This document shows positions 61,590 through 64,000 of a DNA stretch of 64,000 nt, one piece after another. The stretch comes from Flavobacteriales bacterium. GTDB taxonomy: Bacteria; Bacteroidota; Bacteroidia; Flavobacteriales_F; PHOS-HE28. Position 1 is the first letter of the stretch. Every line of letters begins with the position of its first letter. A program made the position numbers and the translations under genes. Below the pieces are notes generated by a model that was not told the origin of the DNA, searched no databases, and was given only the letters and a program-made list of their open reading frames with translations. Location: contig JAEUTA010000025.1 of NCBI GenBank assembly GCA_016788205.1, forward strand, positions 248,001-312,000, written 5' to 3'.

Positions 61590-62000
61590 TCACCGGTGAG
61601 CCAGGCGCGCGCCCAGCCATGCCATGGGCATGTAGGCCACAACGAGGTCCAGCACATTGAACCACATCGGGGCGTCCGGGATCATGCTCACCGCCATGAT
61701 GCCACCGACCAGGTTGAAGGCACCCACGATGAGCGCTTGCGGCATACCGCTGCCCACGGCGAGCTTAGCGGCCACGAAACCGCCCACCAGCGCGCCCAGC
61801 GCGTGTGCGAAGAAGGGCGCCAGCAGTTGTGCCACACTGTACTCACCGATGTGCGCATTGATGCTCGCGATGTCATTCACGTCCACACCCGGAGGCGGTG
61901 GGAACAGCGAGCCGCTCAAGACGATCAACGCCATGTTAACGAGGCCGCCGACCAATAGACCGGCGAGGACTGCGAGGATGTTGCGAACGATGGGGTGCAT
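61590..62000 (-). CDS. small membrane protein of unknown function
   Basis: The 136-residue protein (start MHPIVRNILAVLAGLLVGGLVNMALIVLSGSLFPPPPGVD) has four helices (about 6-28, 58-80, 87-107, 112-130), glycine-rich, with a PPPPGVDVND loop between helices 1 and 2. No named family recognised. The stop is 26 nt from that of the convergent HMA-DUF4396 gene. Confidence 0.7.
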   Translation of the reverse strand: MHPIVRNILAVLAGLLVGGLVNMALIVLSGSLFPPPPGVDVNDIASINAHIGEYSVAQLLAPFFAHALGALVGGFVAAKLAVGSGMPQALIVGAFNLVGGIMAVSMIPDAPMWFNVLDLVVAYMPMAWLGARLAHR

Positions 62001-62122
62001 GGTGGTGTTCTGTCCCGTGAAGCTAAACAATGAAGGGCTTCCGTTCATTCCTGACCGGTCAGCGCCATGATACTCCTGCACTGGTCGGCCTCCGGTAGCT
62101 TAGCGGCCCCATCCACCGAGCC

Positions 62123-62458
62123 ATGAGCGATACCCCAGCATGCCCCGAATGCCGTTCCGCGATAACCTATCCCACCGGCACTTCGCAGATGTGCGCTGAA
62201 TGCGGGCATGAATGGAACCCGGAAGAGGTGGTCGAAGAAGCGGGCCAGGTGGTGAAGGATGCCAACGGCACCATTCTGAAGGATGGCGATGATGTGGTGA
62301 TGGTGAAAGACCTCGCCGTGAAAGGCGCGCCCAAGGCCTTGAAGGCCGGTGCCAAGGTCCGTAGCATCAAGCTCGTGGATGGCGACCACAACATCGATTG
62401 CCGCATCGAGGGCTTCGGGGCCATGGCCCTGAAGAGCGAATTCGTGAAGAAGGCCTGA
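62123..62458 (+). CDS. yjdM: YjdM/PhnA family zinc-ribbon protein
   Basis: The 111-residue protein has an N-terminal zinc ribbon (CPECRSAITYPTGTSQMCAECGHEW) and the PhnA C-terminal domain (VVKDANGTILKDGDDVVMVKDLAVKGAPKALKAGAKVRSIKLVDGDHNIDCRIEGFGAMALKSEFVKKA), which contains the SH3-like beta barrel. It is a soluble protein once linked to phosphonate use, whose role is not established. Monocistronic. Confidence 0.95.
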   Translation: MSDTPACPECRSAITYPTGTSQMCAECGHEWNPEEVVEEAGQVVKDANGTILKDGDDVVMVKDLAVKGAPKALKAGAKVRSIKLVDGDHNIDCRIEGFGAMALKSEFVKKA

Positions 62459-62555
62459 AAAGCACGGGTTCTCGTCCGAACTGCGGTTCGTGACCCAACC
62501 CGAACGCATGAACCTGCGTGTACCGTAGGTAAATACCCCGTAAGCCGACCGATCC

Positions 62556-63878
62556 ATGACACGCCATTCCCTGCTCTGCCTTGCGCTCTTCGCCGCCAGT
62601 ACCGTTCCCGCGCAATGGGAAGCCGGTGGCATACTCTCCATCACGAGCCATTACAGCGCCTGTGCGTTCCATCAGGTGGATACCGGCCTCTTCGTCTATG
62701 GCTCCAACAACCCGGGGCCGTCGCCTTCCGCCACGGAGGGAGGCATCTTACGCACCACGGATGGCGCGTCGGGCGGTGGTGGGTACATCTGGTACGAGCC
62801 ATCCACCTTCCTGGAGGATATCGACGTGAAGATGGCCGGTGGCAAGCCGTGGTACATCGCCGTGGGGCACGAACTGTACAACTACAGCCTGGCCGTGCGG
62901 AAAACGCCGGGAAGCCCCAACCAGCTGCAGTTCGATAGCGTTCGCACCGGTAGTGGACGCTACTACCGGGCCGTTCGTATGCGCAACGACCTGGTGGCCT
63001 TCGCTGCCGGTGGTAACGCCGCAGGTGATGGCATCATCGACATGAGCACCGATACAGGCAGCACCTGGACGAACGTCGCCGTGCTGCCCGGCCAACCTGT
63101 TTCGCGGTTGCACTTCGTGAACGACCTGATCGGTTTCGCCACCACCGGCGGATACGCTCGGCTGTTGAACAACGGTGTTTCACTGCCGGCCAGCGGAGCC
63201 ATCTACCGCACCACCGACGGTGGATTCAACTGGGCCGCGGTACACGTAAGCAACGTGACCGGCTTCTCGGACGTTGAATTCCGGAACGCCCAAGTCGGGG
63301 TCGCCACCCGCAACGATGGCGCCATCTTGCGCACGACCGACGGCGGAGACACCTGGGAACCGGCCTCCGTAACGCTATCCGGTAGTTACGTGCTCACGAG
63401 CGTGGTCTTCCGTGCTGATGGTCTCGGCTTCGCCAGCGCCTACCGCACGGATGGTACGGAGGGCATCATCTTGAGCAGCAACGATGCCGGGGCCAACTGG
63501 GCGTTCAATTATTCCACGGCCGGCATGAACGGTGCACGCCGCATCTACGACCTCTATTTCTTCGATAACGCGCACGGCTACGCTTGCGCACATTGGAAGC
63601 CGCTCGTCACCGACGGGTTGGTCACCGGCATGGGAGAGGAGCGGGCCGTATCGTTGCAGCTCTTCCCGAACCCGGCCACGGACGTGGTCACCCTTCAGGC
63701 CCAGGACGCGTTCCACGGCTGGGTGGACGTGCTGGATGCCACTGGTCGTACGGTGCAACAGGGGAGGATGAACGGAATCCGCATGGACCTTTCCGTGAAC
63801 GAGCTTCCCACTGGCGCTTATACCATCCGCGTGGGGAACGAACGGGCGGTCCATACCCTGCGCTTCGTACGTCCGTAA
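62556..63878 (+). CDS. secreted BNR/Ycf48-like propeller protein with T9SS sorting domain
   Basis: The 440-residue product starts MTRHSLLCLALFAASTVPAQW (signal peptide). It carries several BNR/Asp-box repeats, for example YRTTDGGFNWAAVHV, LRTTDGGDTWEPASV and SSNDAGANWAFNYS, forming a beta-propeller similar to Ycf48/BNR proteins. The end (LQLFPNPATDVVTLQ, VDVLDATGRTVQQGRM, LPTGAYTIRVGNERAV) is a T9SS type A sorting domain. Likely surface-attached or secreted; substrate unknown. Confidence 0.9.
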   Translation: MTRHSLLCLALFAASTVPAQWEAGGILSITSHYSACAFHQVDTGLFVYGSNNPGPSPSATEGGILRTTDGASGGGGYIWYEPSTFLEDIDVKMAGGKPWYIAVGHELYNYSLAVRKTPGSPNQLQFDSVRTGSGRYYRAVRMRNDLVAFAAGGNAAGDGIIDMSTDTGSTWTNVAVLPGQPVSRLHFVNDLIGFATTGGYARLLNNGVSLPASGAIYRTTDGGFNWAAVHVSNVTGFSDVEFRNAQVGVATRNDGAILRTTDGGDTWEPASVTLSGSYVLTSVVFRADGLGFASAYRTDGTEGIILSSNDAGANWAFNYSTAGMNGARRIYDLYFFDNAHGYACAHWKPLVTDGLVTGMGEERAVSLQLFPNPATDVVTLQAQDAFHGWVDVLDATGRTVQQGRMNGIRMDLSVNELPTGAYTIRVGNERAVHTLRFVRP

Positions 63879-63895
63879 GCGTTTAATTCGGGGGC

Positions 63896-64000
63896 ATGGA
63901 CACAAGCACGTTCAGCTCCGTTCTGGCGAAACTTTTCGCAGAGCTCACCAAGGGTACACCCGCAACAGGCGGCTTCGTTCTGAACAGTGGTGACAGGGGC
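63896..64000 (+). CDS. DinB-like protein (partial, 5' end only)
   Basis: Thirty-five codons from ATG 63896 to the window edge read MDTSTFSSVLAKLFAELTKGTPATGGFVLNSGDRG. The pattern, an N-terminal helix and a GGFVLNSGD segment, is like the start of DinB-superfamily metal-binding four-helix proteins. The rest of the gene is outside the window. A TTAATTCG sequence 5 nt before the ATG may be its promoter. Confidence 0.55.
   Translation, partial: MDTSTFSSVLAKLFAELTKGTPATGGFVLNSGDRG

Overview
This 64 kb window is chromosomal DNA of a member of the Bacteroidota, most likely an uncultured Flavobacteriales with unusually high G+C for that group. This is inferred from four kinds of evidence. There are three secreted proteins with C-terminal type IX secretion (T9SS) sorting domains. 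There are several Bacteroidota-typical families (DUF3078, DUF4197, the roughly 100-residue protein at 4564-4866, stand-alone TonB C-terminal domains). Ribosome-binding sites are largely absent. Many genes are preceded by TAnnTTTG/TAnnTTCG -7 elements. No rRNA, CRISPR array, insertion sequence, integrase or phage gene was seen; one tRNA (tRNA-Val, anticodon GAC) lies at 36753-36827.

Layout. 1-6.4 kb holds housekeeping and stress genes: a partial PhoD-like phosphatase, a sterol-desaturase-type hydroxylase, a RhlE-type DEAD-box helicase, two small proteins, and a slipin/NfeD pair. 6.5-23.7 kb is one long plus-strand surface-polysaccharide operon with mostly 4-base start/stop overlaps. It encodes a flippase fused to half of a glycosyltransferase, six further glycosyltransferases, one of them fused to a methyltransferase, an ABC exporter pair (Wzm/Wzt), two stand-alone methyltransferases, a polysaccharide deacetylase, an O-antigen ligase/polymerase-like protein, an aminotransferase, and the PglC-like initiating sugar-phosphate transferase. 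23.7-28.2 kb is mostly metabolic: a SirB1-like transglutaminase, two TonB-C proteins, a nucleoside phosphorylase, DUF4197 and a thioesterase. 28.2-32.4 kb returns to sugar metabolism with a FlaA1/CapD-type dehydratase, an epimerase and a glycosyltransferase, followed by gcvT, comB and a P1-nuclease/phospholipase-C-like enzyme.

35-46.5 kb contains a possible structured RNA, a second hydroxylase, tRNA-Val, an ECF sigma factor leading an apparent operon with two MscS-like channels and a DUF3078 protein, smpB with a GT-C glycosyltransferase, a DtxR/ZIP metal operon with a candidate operator, and pyrD overlapping an HMG-CoA-lyase gene. 46.6-64 kb holds T9SS cargo proteins, a membrane metallophosphoesterase, a second polysaccharide mini-cluster (two GT4, a WcaF-like acetyltransferase and a GT2), a beta-lactamase-fold hydrolase, two AraC regulators, a small metal circuit (AraC with N-terminal CxxC next to HMA-DUF4396), YjdM/PhnA and a partial DinB-like gene.

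The most noteworthy items are the dual-export polysaccharide operon with two domain fusions, a recurring -7 element placed 4-7 nt before start codons (implying leaderless mRNAs), the DtxR-type palindrome, the paired CxxC regulator/membrane protein, and an unexplained multi-hairpin intergenic region at about 35.34-35.53 kb. All functions are assigned by reading motifs by eye; no database search was run.
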